64,000 nt of DNA from Neobacillus sp. FSL H8-0543 (GTDB taxonomy: Bacteria; Bacillota; Bacilli; Bacillales; Cytobacillaceae), in contig NZ_CP151943.1 of assembly GCF_038592905.1 (NCBI RefSeq), forward strand, positions 4,228,501 to 4,292,500, read 5' to 3'. Below the pieces are notes generated by a model. That model did no database searches and had not been told where the DNA came from. It was given only the letters and a program-made list of their open reading frames with translations. Positions within the stretch are counted from its first letter, which is position 1; every line of letters begins with the position of its first letter. Positions 19,679 to 28,791 of the stretch are shown piece after piece. The translations under genes were made by a program, and so were the position numbers.

Positions 19679-19684
19679 TAAACC

Positions 19685-19717
19685 AAACCAGGCTTATACA
19701 AATAAGCCTGGTTTTTT
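19685..19717 (+). terminator. Intrinsic terminator after ymcA
   Basis: AAACCAGGCTTAT / ATAAGCCTGGTTT stem, ACAA loop, T-tract. Confidence 0.95.
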
Positions 19718-19913
19718 TATCTTTACAAAAAACCCAAAAAACCCTCTTTTCATTCCTTTACTTAAGTACATGCCTAATTGGAACACACCTAATAATCCCG
19801 CATAAAATGAATTATGACTAAACTTTTAACCAGTATTTGCAGAAATAAATCGCACACTAGTCTAAAATCACGCATAGGATGAAATGAAAATGAATGAGGA
19901 GGGTTCGCGCGAA

Positions 19914-20459
19914 ATGGGAGAATACAGAGAGATAATTACGAAGGCCGTAGTAGCGAAAGGGCGTAAATTCACCCAGTCCAATCATACAATAAGCCCGGCA
20001 CACAGTCCAACCAGCATTCTTGGCTGTTGGATCATCAACCATAAATATAACGCAAAGAAGGTAGGGAAAACAGTAGAGATTCATGGCTCTTATGACATCA
20101 ACGTTTGGTATTCTTTTAATGATAATACCAAAACTGAAGTAGTCACTGAGCGTGTACAATATACTGACGTCATTAAGTTGAAATACCGTGACCATGATTG
20201 CTTGGACGATGATGAGATTTGTGCAAAAGTGCTGCAGCAGCCAAATTGCTGCGAAGCTGTCATCTCACCTAATGGCAATCGTATCATCGTTCATGTTGAG
20301 AGAGAATTCCTTGTGGAAGTAATCGGTGAAACCAAGGTATGTGTTGCGGTTAATCCTAAGGGCTGCTCATCGGACGATGAAGATTGGGGATTGGATGTAG
20401 ACGACGAGGAATTTGAAGAACTCAACCCAGATTTCTTAGTCGGCAGTGAAGAAGAATAA
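19914..20459 (+). CDS. cotE: Outer spore coat morphogenetic protein CotE
   Basis: 181 residues from the ATG at 19914, exactly the B. subtilis CotE length, beginning [26 protein letters not shown] at 19897-19902 supports this start; an ATG at 19884 would add ten residues but the Shine-Dalgarno lies inside that extension. The protein ends in the typical acidic tail ([15 protein letters not shown]). CotE directs outer coat assembly around the forespore. Expected to be transcribed by SigE/SigK; I could not fix the promoter elements. Confidence 0.96.
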   Translation: MGEYREIITKAVVAKGRKFTQSNHTISPAHSPTSILGCWIINHKYNAKKVGKTVEIHGSYDINVWYSFNDNTKTEVVTERVQYTDVIKLKYRDHDCLDDDEICAKVLQQPNCCEAVISPNGNRIIVHVEREFLVEVIGETKVCVAVNPKGCSSDDEDWGLDVDDEEFEELNPDFLVGSEEE

Positions 20460-20463
20460 ACAT

Positions 20464-20492
20464 ACTAGGGAGTCTTGACTTCCTAGTTTTTT
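20464..20492 (+). terminator. Intrinsic terminator after cotE
   Basis: ACTAGGGAGTC TT GACTTCCTAGT hairpin with one mismatch, then TTTTTT. Confidence 0.85.
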
Positions 20493-20562
20493 CTTTTTTA
20501 TTTGTAATAAATTATGTATTTTATATTGGAATTTCAGCAATCTATTTTTAGGAGGTGTGCAA

Positions 20563-20766
20563 ATGATGGAACCAAAACAGCCTGGAAATAAAAATATGCC
20601 TGATTTTGACCAATTAAATGATCGTTTTATTGCTGAGCAACCGTCGGAGCCTCATATTATTATTAAAACGAATCTTGACCCGGAAGATTCTACTGAAAAT
20701 AACCCATACTATCATGGGACTGAAACCCAAAACCCAAAGGCATTTAAAGACTATTTTGATGAATAA
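20563..20766 (+). CDS. Small acidic protein of unknown function
   Basis: 67-residue polar, Pro/Asp/Glu/Asn-rich protein (MMEPKQPGNKNMPDFDQLND) with no membrane span. A consensus AGGAGGTG at 20550-20557 sits the right distance from the ATG at 20563 (20566 is also possible), which argues the gene is real. It lies between cotE and a converging gene and has a hairpin just after its stop. I do not recognise a family; a sporulation role is only suggested by the neighbour. Confidence 0.65.
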   Translation: MMEPKQPGNKNMPDFDQLNDRFIAEQPSEPHIIIKTNLDPEDSTENNPYYHGTETQNPKAFKDYFDE

Positions 20767-20773
20767 AAGAAAA

Positions 20774-20795
20774 CCAAGAGGATTATTCCTCTTGG
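20774..20795. terminator. Bidirectional terminator between converging genes
   Basis: CCAAGAGGA TTAT TCCTCTTGG; serves the small gene on the plus strand and overlaps the stop codon of the acetyltransferase on the minus strand. T-tracts are short on both sides. Confidence 0.65.
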
Positions 20796-21337
20796 CCTTT
20801 CTCCCATTCAGGTCTTAATAACGATAAAATATAGGTGTCATACAATTGATTATTTTGGTACATATAGGCGCGAAGTAATCCTTCATTAGTGAAACCAAAT
20901 TTGTTTAAAAGAGTAAGGGAAGCCTCGTTTTCCGGGTAAACAACGGCACCAATTCGGAATAAAGCCAATTCTTCATAGCCATAACGCAGAACTTCTCTAA
21001 TAGCCTCAGTTGTCAATCCCTTCCGCCAATAATACGGGTGAATTTCATAACCGATTTCGGCACGTTTATTATTTAACTGTAAGTTATTTAGCCCCAAGGT
21101 ACCGATTAATTTATAATTGTGTTTTAAAACAATCCCCCAACGAATACCGCGTTTTTCAAAAAAGATTTTTTGAAATAAATCAATTAATTTTATTGCCTCA
21201 CCGCGGGAAGTGAAGGGGTCGGTCCCATAGTATTTTGTCACTTCTTCGAGTGATAACACCTCAAACAAGCTTTCGACATGATTATATGTAATTTCAACCA
21301 ACTTCAGACGCTGCGTTTCCAATGCAGGAAATTTCAT
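20783..21337 (-). CDS. GNAT-family N-acetyltransferase (RimJ/RimL-like)
   Basis: 184-residue GCN5-related acetyltransferase. The N terminus LETQRLKLVEIT and the acetyl-CoA region YWRKGLTTEAIREVLRYGYE followed by NEASLTLLNKFGF are typical of the RimJ/RimL/YdaF group, which acetylates protein N termini or small amines. ATG preceded by GAGGGGAT. First gene of the accessory block between cotE and mutS. Substrate unknown. Confidence 0.87.
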   Translation of the reverse strand: MKFPALETQRLKLVEITYNHVESLFEVLSLEEVTKYYGTDPFTSRGEAIKLIDLFQKIFFEKRGIRWGIVLKHNYKLIGTLGLNNLQLNNKRAEIGYEIHPYYWRKGLTTEAIREVLRYGYEELALFRIGAVVYPENEASLTLLNKFGFTNEGLLRAYMYQNNQLYDTYILSLLRPEWEKGQEE

Positions 21338-21469
21338 GATATCCCCTCGCTTATCATTCCTTAAGGAAATTTGAAATATTATATAAAAAATACGGAATAT
21401 TTTATCAACTCCTAGTGTATAACGGATGTATACTAAAATAAAGATTTTTTTCTGTACTGAGGTGTGAAA

Positions 21470-22114
21470 ATGGAAATTGAGAGGTACACAAAATTAATTG
21501 GAAAAGAGTTGCTGCCACATATACAATTATTGACTCAAGGTCCTTTTGATCCGATTATTGTGGAAAACCATTCACACTCGTGGAAGACCATCGGAAGCGG
21601 CAATTATGCAGGGGTTTTTTCACATGATGCGAATCCAAAATGGGTGGTAAAGGTGTATGGAAGGAGTCCGGAAGCACTGAAGAAAGAAATAGAGGTATAT
21701 GAAAAACTAGGAAAGCATTCAACTTTTTCAACACTAATTGGGTATGGAGAAAATTATTTGATATTAAAAAGAATCAAAGGTATTACTTTATTTAATGCTG
21801 TTGTAAAAGGCGTACCTATACCTGAATCCGTCATTAAAGATGTTGATAAAGGCTTAGATTATGCCAGGGGAGTGGGCTTGAACCCTTTTGATGTCCATGG
21901 AAAAAATATTGTCATGTTTGACGGGAGAGGTTATATTGTCGATGTTTCCGATTTCTATAAGCAAGGAACTTGCCGCAAATGGGCTGATTTAAAAAAAGCC
22001 TATTATAAAATTTATCGGCCATTTCTTTATAGATTCCACCCTTCTATTCCTTACTTCCTTCTAGATTTTGTTAGAAAAGGGTATCGATTATACAGGAAAA
22101 TTAAAAAGGACTAA
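21470..22114 (+). CDS. Protein kinase-fold protein (YrzF-like)
   Basis: 214 residues with a reduced kinase fold: a glycine-rich start GSGNYAGVF, a probable ATP-lysine in WVVKVYG, a catalytic-loop equivalent DVHGKNIVM and VDVSDF in the DFG position. The usual HRD is replaced by DVHG, as in small Bacillus kinase-like proteins. ATG at 21470 has TGAGGTG upstream; a GTG at 21464 overlaps that site. The C terminus is basic. Whether it phosphorylates proteins or a small molecule is unknown. Confidence 0.7.
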   Translation: MEIERYTKLIGKELLPHIQLLTQGPFDPIIVENHSHSWKTIGSGNYAGVFSHDANPKWVVKVYGRSPEALKKEIEVYEKLGKHSTFSTLIGYGENYLILKRIKGITLFNAVVKGVPIPESVIKDVDKGLDYARGVGLNPFDVHGKNIVMFDGRGYIVDVSDFYKQGTCRKWADLKKAYYKIYRPFLYRFHPSIPYFLLDFVRKGYRLYRKIKKD

Positions 22115-22146
22115 TATTGATAAATTTCTGTAATATGCAAAGGCTT

Positions 22147-22184
22147 AAAACGCGTGTCCTTTTGTAACAAGGACACGCGTTTTT
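22147..22184. terminator. Strong bidirectional terminator
   Basis: 15-bp perfect stem AAAACGCGTGTCCTT / AAGGACACGCGTTTT between the kinase-like gene and adhE, with A and T tracts on either side. Confidence 0.92.
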
Positions 22185-22192
22185 GATATGTG

Positions 22193-24793
22193 TTATATCT
22201 TTTTATATGCCAAATGAAGAAGATCTGCAAGTTCTCTCATCAACGGTCGCTTTGGATTGACATTTGTATCTGGATCATTAAAGGCATGAAGGGCTAATTC
22301 ACATATTTTACTTTCAAATTCTGCTTGATCCACTCCGCATTCTTCCATACTCATTGGCATGTCTAATTCTTCTGCCAGACTGACAATTGCCTTAATAAGG
22401 CTTTCTACTCCTTCTTCAGTAGTCTTAGAAGGGAAACCAAGCATTTTAGCAAGCTCCGCATACCGCTCAGCGGCAATATAGTGGTCATATCCAGCGAACG
22501 GTGTGAATTTAGTAGGATTTTTTGCATTGAAGCGAATCACATGAGGTAAAAACAGTGAATTTGCACGTCCGTGTGCAATGTTGAACTCTGCTCCAACTGC
22601 ATGGGCGAGACTATGATTAATACCTAAATACGCATTATTGAATGCCATCCCAGCCATGGTAGATGCGTAGTGCATTTTCTCCCGTGCCAGCTCATCCTCG
22701 CCGTTTCGGTAAGCCCTTGGCAGGTACTCAAATACTAGTTGAATGGCTTTAATGATCTGTCCATCGGAAAAGTCATTTGATACAACAGAGACAAAAGCTT
22801 CTATTGCATGGGTTAAGACGTCCATACCCGTATCGGCAGTAATATGCTTAGGAACAGTCATGACAAATTGCGGATCGATTATTGCTATGTCCGGTAATAG
22901 TTCGGGATCTGAAAGTGGGTATTTAATATTCCCCTGCTTATCAGAAATAACTGTAAATGATGTAACCTCTGATCCTGTACCAGAGGTGGTAGGTATGGCA
23001 ATTAGCTTAGCCTTGCCACGCAGTTTCGGGAAGGTGACCACTCGTTTTCTTGGATTCAGAAACTTCTGTTTTAATGAGTTGAAGGCGGCTTCAGGCTGCT
23101 CGTAAAAAACCCACATGCCTTTTGCAGCATCCATTACAGAACCACCGCCAAGAGCGATAATGACATCCGGCTGTGAATTCCTCATTAACTCAGCACCCTT
23201 AATGACCGATTCAATGCAAGGGTCTGGTTCTACCTCTGAATAGACATCAAAGCGGATAAAGTCCGGTCGCTTTTTTAAGTAATGAAGCACTTTATCAACA
23301 TAACCATTATTCATTGAAGACGGGCTAGTGACAATGAATGCTTTTTTGATACCAGGAATTAACTCTAAAGCTTGAACCGAGTTCTTTTTATAGTAAATTT
23401 GTGGCGGAGTCCTCAATACTTGTGCATTTACATTCCTTTTTGCCGCTTTCTTGATATTTATTAAGTTTAGAGCACCGACATTTGTTGATACAGAATTCCC
23501 ACCATATGTACCGCAGCCGAGTGTTAGAGTTGGCAGAAAGTCATTATAAACGTTTCCGGTAGCCCCTTGGGCAGAAGGTGTGTTGACAAGAATTCGACCT
23601 GCCCTCATTTGTATTGCATACCGTTCAATAACCGCTTGATTGGCAGTGTGAATGGACGCTGTATGGCCAAGTCCTCCATATTCAAGTGTTTCTTCAGCAA
23701 ACTTTAGTCCCTCCTCCAAGCTGTGCGCCTTATAACAGGCAAGTATAGGGCTTAATTTTTCACAGGAAAGCGGATACTTTGGTCCTACTCCATCTAATTC
23801 AACAACTAAAATCTTCGTTTCTAATGGTACTTCAATTCCAGCCATACCAGCAATTTTATACGCGGGTAACCCTACAACCGCTGGATTGAGAGAAAGGGTA
23901 TCTTCCTTAATAGCGATTTTTTCTAATTTGAGTTTTTCCTCCTCATTAAGGAAGTAACAGTTGTTTGCAATCATTTCAATTACAACTTCTGTATAGATCT
24001 CTTTATCAATAATGAGTGCCTGCTCTGAAGCACAGATCATTCCGTTGTCATACGTTTTTGATAAAAGGAGGTCCTGGACAGAACTCTTAATATTGGCTGT
24101 CTTTTCAAAATAACAAGGCACATTTCCAGGACCAACACCAATTGCTGGTTTACCAGAGCTGTAGGCTGCCTTCACCATACTCGAGCCGCCTGTTGCGAGA
24201 ATAAGGGAGACCTTTGGGTGTCTCATCAGCATATTTATGGCACTAAGGCTTGTGGTTTCAACCCACTGGATACAATTTTCCGGAGCTCCTGCTCTTATTG
24301 CAGCGTCTTTTAGTAATTTAGCTGTTGCTCTTCCTGAATGATGTCCCATAGGATGAAATGCAAAGATAATTGGATTTCTCGTCTTTAACGAAATAAGCGA
24401 TTTATAGATAACCGTGGAAGTTGGGTTTGTAACAGGAACGAGTGCAGCAATAACGCCAACAGGCTCAGCAATTTCAAAGGTTCCTTCAAGCTCATTCTTA
24501 CTTATAATACCAACTGTTTTTAGATTTCGAATGCTGTTATAAATCATTTCTGTTGCAAACATATTCTTTGAAATCTTATCTTCAAAAATTCCTCGTTGCG
24601 TTTCTTCAACTGCCAGTTTAGATAAATGCACATGATTTTCTAAGGAAGTAAGCGCCATTTGCTTCACAATTTCATCGACCTTTTCTTGATTGAAACTGCG
24701 GAATTCTGTTAACGCTTTTGCTCCTTGTTGGGCAAGACGGTCAACCATCATTTCCGTTTGTTTTTCTTCTAACACCTTTTCTGCAACTGCCAT
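22193..24793 (-). CDS. adhE: Bifunctional acetaldehyde-CoA / alcohol dehydrogenase AdhE
   Basis: 866-residue fusion: residues about 1-440 are the CoA-acylating acetaldehyde dehydrogenase with catalytic Cys254 (MICASEQ); about 455-866 are the iron-dependent alcohol dehydrogenase with GTGSEVTSFTV, GMDVLTHAIEAF and a GINHSLAHAVGAEF metal region. It reduces acetyl-CoA to ethanol, regenerating NAD during fermentation. ATG has GGGAGG nine bases upstream. A 19-bp palindrome lies about 95 bases ahead. Full length and intact. Such enzymes are usually induced under oxygen limitation. Confidence 0.97.
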   Translation of the reverse strand: MAVAEKVLEEKQTEMMVDRLAQQGAKALTEFRSFNQEKVDEIVKQMALTSLENHVHLSKLAVEETQRGIFEDKISKNMFATEMIYNSIRNLKTVGIISKNELEGTFEIAEPVGVIAALVPVTNPTSTVIYKSLISLKTRNPIIFAFHPMGHHSGRATAKLLKDAAIRAGAPENCIQWVETTSLSAINMLMRHPKVSLILATGGSSMVKAAYSSGKPAIGVGPGNVPCYFEKTANIKSSVQDLLLSKTYDNGMICASEQALIIDKEIYTEVVIEMIANNCYFLNEEEKLKLEKIAIKEDTLSLNPAVVGLPAYKIAGMAGIEVPLETKILVVELDGVGPKYPLSCEKLSPILACYKAHSLEEGLKFAEETLEYGGLGHTASIHTANQAVIERYAIQMRAGRILVNTPSAQGATGNVYNDFLPTLTLGCGTYGGNSVSTNVGALNLINIKKAAKRNVNAQVLRTPPQIYYKKNSVQALELIPGIKKAFIVTSPSSMNNGYVDKVLHYLKKRPDFIRFDVYSEVEPDPCIESVIKGAELMRNSQPDVIIALGGGSVMDAAKGMWVFYEQPEAAFNSLKQKFLNPRKRVVTFPKLRGKAKLIAIPTTSGTGSEVTSFTVISDKQGNIKYPLSDPELLPDIAIIDPQFVMTVPKHITADTGMDVLTHAIEAFVSVVSNDFSDGQIIKAIQLVFEYLPRAYRNGEDELAREKMHYASTMAGMAFNNAYLGINHSLAHAVGAEFNIAHGRANSLFLPHVIRFNAKNPTKFTPFAGYDHYIAAERYAELAKMLGFPSKTTEEGVESLIKAIVSLAEELDMPMSMEECGVDQAEFESKICELALHAFNDPDTNVNPKRPLMRELADLLHLAYKKI

Positions 24794-24888
24794 GGTAAAA
24801 AACCTCCCGTTTATTTACTAGCCTTTTATGTACCGTCTAAAAATATATCAATAGACAAGCTAGAAATTTGTAGAAAGATGTGGTGAAA

Positions 24889-24907
24889 AATGCAGAATTT
24901 CTGCATT
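24889..24907. promoter_or_regulatory. 19-bp palindrome upstream of adhE (candidate operator)
   Basis: AATGCAGAA T TTCTGCATT, perfect nine-base arms around a single central base, in the 253-base divergent region between adhE and the TraB-family gene. It does not match the Rex motif TTGTGAA-N4-TTCACAA. Which regulator binds is unknown. Confidence 0.5.
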
Positions 24908-25046
24908 AAGGTAAAAGTTCAAAGAATGTTCAGAAATTTATCTAAGATAACCTAAATGAAAAAATAAATATTTTTTTGCTGTATAATGTTATACAATTAA
25001 GTTTATTCGTTCTACTATCGAAAAACGTAAAAAAGGAAGGTAATTT

Positions 25047-26219
25047 ATGTCATATGGTTCTGAAAATATTACTAGAATACATCTAGATGATAAAGAAGTT
25101 ATCTTAATAGGCACTGCTCACGTGTCAAAATACAGTGCGGAGCAAGTAAAAGAAGTGGTTGAAATGGAAAAACCTGACTCTATATGTGTAGAATTAGATG
25201 AGCAAAGATATCAATCAATTATGGATAAAAATAAGTGGAAAGAGATGGATATATTTAAGGTAATTAAAGAAAAGAAAGCAACGTTACTTTTAATGAATCT
25301 GGCAATCTCTTCCTTTCAGAATCGGATGGCAAAAGAATTAGGGGTTAGTGCAGGACAGGAGATGATTCAAGGGATTGAGTCAGCTAAAGAAACTGGTGCA
25401 AATCTTGTTCTTGCCGATCGTAACATTCAAATCACCTTCTCCCGTATCTGGGGAAATATTGGGTTAAAAGGGAAAATAATGCTTCTAGCACAGATTTTTG
25501 CGAGTATTTTCACTAAGGGAAGCATTTCAGAAGAAGAACTGGAAAAGATGAAGAACCAGGATACAATTAACGCGATCCTTACTGACTTTACTGATGTCTT
25601 CCCAAGATTGAAGAAACCATTAATTGATGAACGTGACCAGTATTTAGCCCAGAAAATAAAAGAGGCTCCAGGAAAAAAGATCGTTGCTGTTTTAGGAGCT
25701 GCACATGTTCCTGGAATAATGAAAGAAATAACCAAAGAACAGGACCTAGAGCGTTTAAGAGAGGTTCCTCCCAAATCCAAAACCCCTAAAGTTATTGGCT
25801 GGACGATTCCAATCCTGATAATAGCGATTATAGCCTATACTTTTTATACCAATCCTGCAGCTGGTGCACAGCAAACACTCAGTTGGGTGCTATGGCATGG
25901 AACTTTCTCCGCACTAGGAACGGCAATCGCCTTTGGACATCCGCTGACCATACTTACAGCTTTTGTTGTCTCACCGATAACTGCCTTGGACCCAATTACC
26001 GCAGCCGGCTGGTTTGCTGGAATTGTCCAAGCATATATCCGCAGGCCAAGTGTAAGCGATTTTGAAAACCTGGCAGAAGATGTGACAAGTGTGAAAGGGT
26101 TTTGGAGTAATAAGGTAACCCGTATTCTGCTTATTGTTGTATTGGCAAACCTAGGAAGTACGATTGGAACGGTAATCGGCGGAGCAGATGTCGTTCGTTT
26201 ATTCTTTGAGAATATATAA
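25047..26219 (+). CDS. TraB/PrgY-family membrane protein
   Basis: 390 residues. The N-terminal TraB domain has the family motifs GTAHVS (residues 22-27) and CVELDEQRY (47-55), plus GAAHVPG near residue 220. The C-terminal third has several membrane spans from about residue 250 on. PrgY, the best studied homologue, blocks a peptide pheromone in enterococci; a metal-dependent peptidase activity has been suggested for the wider fold. AAGGAAGG precedes the ATG. Divergent from adhE. Role here unknown. Confidence 0.88.
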   Translation: MSYGSENITRIHLDDKEVILIGTAHVSKYSAEQVKEVVEMEKPDSICVELDEQRYQSIMDKNKWKEMDIFKVIKEKKATLLLMNLAISSFQNRMAKELGVSAGQEMIQGIESAKETGANLVLADRNIQITFSRIWGNIGLKGKIMLLAQIFASIFTKGSISEEELEKMKNQDTINAILTDFTDVFPRLKKPLIDERDQYLAQKIKEAPGKKIVAVLGAAHVPGIMKEITKEQDLERLREVPPKSKTPKVIGWTIPILIIAIIAYTFYTNPAAGAQQTLSWVLWHGTFSALGTAIAFGHPLTILTAFVVSPITALDPITAAGWFAGIVQAYIRRPSVSDFENLAEDVTSVKGFWSNKVTRILLIVVLANLGSTIGTVIGGADVVRLFFENI

Positions 26220-26284
26220 TTTCAAAATAATAATGGTGATGGAGAAGAAATCCTTCAACATTATCCTCTCTAAATTAACCGTAA

Positions 26285-26320
26285 AAACCGTAGGTAAAAA
26301 TTACCTAACGGTTTTTTTTT
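26285..26320 (+). terminator. Intrinsic terminator after the TraB-family gene
   Basis: AAACCGT(A)AGGTAA / TTACCT(A)ACGGTTT hairpin with a long T-tract. Confidence 0.9.
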
Positions 26321-26411
26321 GCTTAAATATACGAATATTACCATCAATATTTTTGGCAAAACAATCAAAACTAAGAAGGCAAAACAATACTTTTGCAAGG
26401 GGGTAAATAAT

Positions 26412-27647
26412 TTGATAAAGAAGCCTATAGGCATACTTATAACTGCAGTAATGACGATAGGACTTACCGCATGTAATAACAATGGAGATAATGCAGCAGG
26501 TGACAACCGTACTGCAAGGGTAGATAGGAACAAGACAACAATGAATGTTGGTAATGGCAGAAATGTTCGAAATAACGACAATTATTATAACAATCGCTAT
26601 AATGCTGATGGCACTCGCGGCGGCATATTGCTTGGAAATGGACGAGATGATGGAATTGACCATAACGGTCCATTAACCGAGGATTATTCAAATAACGATA
26701 ACAGTGATAGTGATATTGTCCGCGGGAGAAATGTAAACAATAATAATTACCGTAGAAATAACGATCGTACCGGGTATAACGTAAACAATCCTGGTACCAA
26801 CCGAAATGGTTTTAATGTGAACAATGAAAATAAAAGACGGAACAATGTAAACATTAATCGAGATCGAAACAACAACATTGTTGGGACCAATAACTTTGAC
26901 CAATCAAAATTAATGGTTAATGACCATGATAGTAATATGATCGGTATTTCAGCCGATTCAACAACGATCAATAGTAAACAATATCCACATACAAGAGCGA
27001 TACTGATTCAGGAAGCAAAGTATAAGTATATTCCCTTTGGTTCGGTTCAATGGTATCAATATGGGACGAACCAACAAGGAAACCAACAACAGCAACAAGG
27101 ACAAAAACCAACAACTGAAGCACCAAAACAACAAGCACCAATAGCACAAGCGCCCGCGCCGAAACCGGCAGCACCAACACCAGCAGCGCCCGCACCGAAA
27201 CCGGCAGCACCAGCACCAGCAGCTCCTGCGCCAAAACCAGCTACGCCGGCACCAGCACCAGCCGGAGAAGCTAGTCAATATGTACAACAAGTAATTAATC
27301 TAACAAATGCTGAGCGGAGCAAAAAAGGGCTTCCTGCATTAAAGGCAGATACTCAGCTTAACGGTGTGGCTCAAAAGAAGTCAGTCGATATGCAGCAAAA
27401 CAATTATTTCTCACATACGAGTCCAACGTATGGATCTCCCTTTGACATGATGAGAGACTTTGGCGTGACATATAAATCAGCGGGAGAAAACATTGCCCAG
27501 GGACAACGAACACCACAAGAAGTCGTAACTGCTTGGATGAACAGTGAAGGTCATCGCAAAAACATCCTAAGCGGAAACTTTACTCATATTGGAGTAGGGT
27601 TTGAAAAGACAGGAAACCACTGGACACAAATGTTTATCGGCAAGTAA
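26412..27647 (+). CDS. CAP-domain (SCP-like) lipoprotein with Asn-rich and Pro/Ala-rich linkers
   Basis: 411 residues from TTG at 26412, which has AAGGGGG eight bases upstream. The N terminus is a lipoprotein signal with lipobox LTAC and Cys21 as the lipidated residue. Residues about 25-165 are very rich in Asn and Arg; about 230-285 is a Gln run followed by PAPKPAAPAP-type repeats; the C-terminal 120 residues are a YkwD-like CAP domain with NAERSKKGLPALKAD, HTSPTYGSPF and AGENIAQGQ. Likely an extracytoplasmic, membrane-tethered protein; Bacillus relatives include spore- and envelope-associated proteins. An upstream in-frame TTG at 26319 lies in the preceding terminator and is rejected. Confidence 0.87.
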   Translation: MIKKPIGILITAVMTIGLTACNNNGDNAAGDNRTARVDRNKTTMNVGNGRNVRNNDNYYNNRYNADGTRGGILLGNGRDDGIDHNGPLTEDYSNNDNSDSDIVRGRNVNNNNYRRNNDRTGYNVNNPGTNRNGFNVNNENKRRNNVNINRDRNNNIVGTNNFDQSKLMVNDHDSNMIGISADSTTINSKQYPHTRAILIQEAKYKYIPFGSVQWYQYGTNQQGNQQQQQGQKPTTEAPKQQAPIAQAPAPKPAAPTPAAPAPKPAAPAPAAPAPKPATPAPAPAGEASQYVQQVINLTNAERSKKGLPALKADTQLNGVAQKKSVDMQQNNYFSHTSPTYGSPFDMMRDFGVTYKSAGENIAQGQRTPQEVVTAWMNSEGHRKNILSGNFTHIGVGFEKTGNHWTQMFIGK

Positions 27648-27657
27648 AGAGCAATAT

Positions 27658-27696
27658 AAAAAGGCAGGAATCCGAAAGGGATTCCTGTCTTTTATC
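27658..27696 (+). terminator. Intrinsic terminator after the CAP lipoprotein gene
   Basis: AAAAAGGCAGGAATCC / GGATTCCTGTCTTTT stem with a GAAAG loop. Confidence 0.9.
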
Positions 27697-27753
27697 AAGC
27701 TGAGTTATTTAAAAACATTAAAGTCATAATAAATGATGTTCATTAATGTCAGG

Positions 27754-28614
27754 TTATTTTAAATTTTTTATATTATAACCCATCTTTTTTAATTTCCTGT
27801 AAAGGGTGCTACGGCTCATTTTTAATTCCTTTGCAGCATTTGAGACATTCATATGGGAACGTTTCAAAGCAGATAAAATCCATTCTAACTCAGCCAGATT
27901 TACTGGGTTCATGCTTGTTGTATCATTAGGTAAGGTTGGTTTTGAATAAAAATGTTTTGGAAGATTTTCAGGTGTAATGATACCATTGGCCGAAAAATTG
28001 ACTGCATATTCTATCACATTCTCCAATTCGCGAATATTTCCTGGCCAAGAATAATTTCTTAAAATTCGCATTGCTTCGGTAGTTATATGATAAGGACCGT
28101 GGTGTTTTTTTACTTTCAGCTTTTGAACAAAATTTTCAACCAGTAAAGGAATATCATCTGAACGGTGACGTAAAGAAGGTAACTCAATATGAATGACATT
28201 GAGACGGTAGTAAAGATCCTTACGAAATTTCTTCATTTGAATTTCTTCAACAAGATTTTTGTTCGTTGCTGCAATTACTCTAACATCTATAGGGATACGT
28301 GTTTTATCACCGATACGAATGATTTCTTGTTCCTGAATTACACGAAGCAATTGGACTTGCGACTCCAGAGGCATTTCCCCTAATTCATCTAGGAAAAGGG
28401 TTCCCTTATTCGCCAATTCGAACTTTCCTATGCTGCCTTTCTGATTAGCGCCAGTAAAGGCACCAGCCACATATCCAAAAAGCTCACTAGGTAGCAAATC
28501 CTTTGGAATAGCAGCACAATTTAGAGCTACAAAAGGATAATCAAATCTATTGCTGGCTTGATGAATGGCGCTGGCAACTAACTCTTTCCCTGTGCCGCTA
28601 TCACCGGTAATCAA
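27754..28614 (-). CDS. C-terminal fragment: AAA+ and HTH domains of sigma-54 activator
   Basis: 286 codons from the first available TTG. Walker A GDSGTGKE, the sigma-54 contact loop GAFTGA, Walker B TLFLDELGEM, the R-finger region and a C-terminal Fis-type helix-turn-helix (NVSNAAKELKMSRSTLY) are all intact. There is no ribosome binding site at this position, so independent translation is unlikely. The target would have been a -24/-12 promoter; I found none in the neighbourhood. Confidence 0.6.
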   Translation of the reverse strand: MITGDSGTGKELVASAIHQASNRFDYPFVALNCAAIPKDLLPSELFGYVAGAFTGANQKGSIGKFELANKGTLFLDELGEMPLESQVQLLRVIQEQEIIRIGDKTRIPIDVRVIAATNKNLVEEIQMKKFRKDLYYRLNVIHIELPSLRHRSDDIPLLVENFVQKLKVKKHHGPYHITTEAMRILRNYSWPGNIRELENVIEYAVNFSANGIITPENLPKHFYSKPTLPNDTTSMNPVNLAELEWILSALKRSHMNVSNAAKELKMSRSTLYRKLKKMGYNIKNLK

Positions 28615-28791
28615 AACGTTAGAATCACTTGAAGCAGCAACTCGAGCTAAATGAATGGAGGTTTTAAATGCTTCTGATTTTCCAATTAGATTTTGAAAAG
28701 AGTATTTTGCAAAGTGATTATGAATAATAGTTGGATGACTTATTCTATTCTTTTTCTCTAAAATAGAAATAAAACCTATGAATCTATCGTA

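Noticed and set aside
19884..19913. Ten-residue N-terminal extension of CotE
   Set aside because: The Shine-Dalgarno that serves the conserved start lies within it, and the conserved protein begins at MGEYREI.
24794..25046. Rex operator upstream of adhE
   Set aside because: No sequence close to TTGTGAA-N4-TTCACAA is present; the palindrome found has a different core.
26958..27290. Cys/Trp-rich ORF opposite the CAP lipoprotein gene
   Set aside because: It is the antisense of the Pro/Ala repeat (GCN and CCN codons give Cys, Trp, Arg in this frame) and has no start signals.
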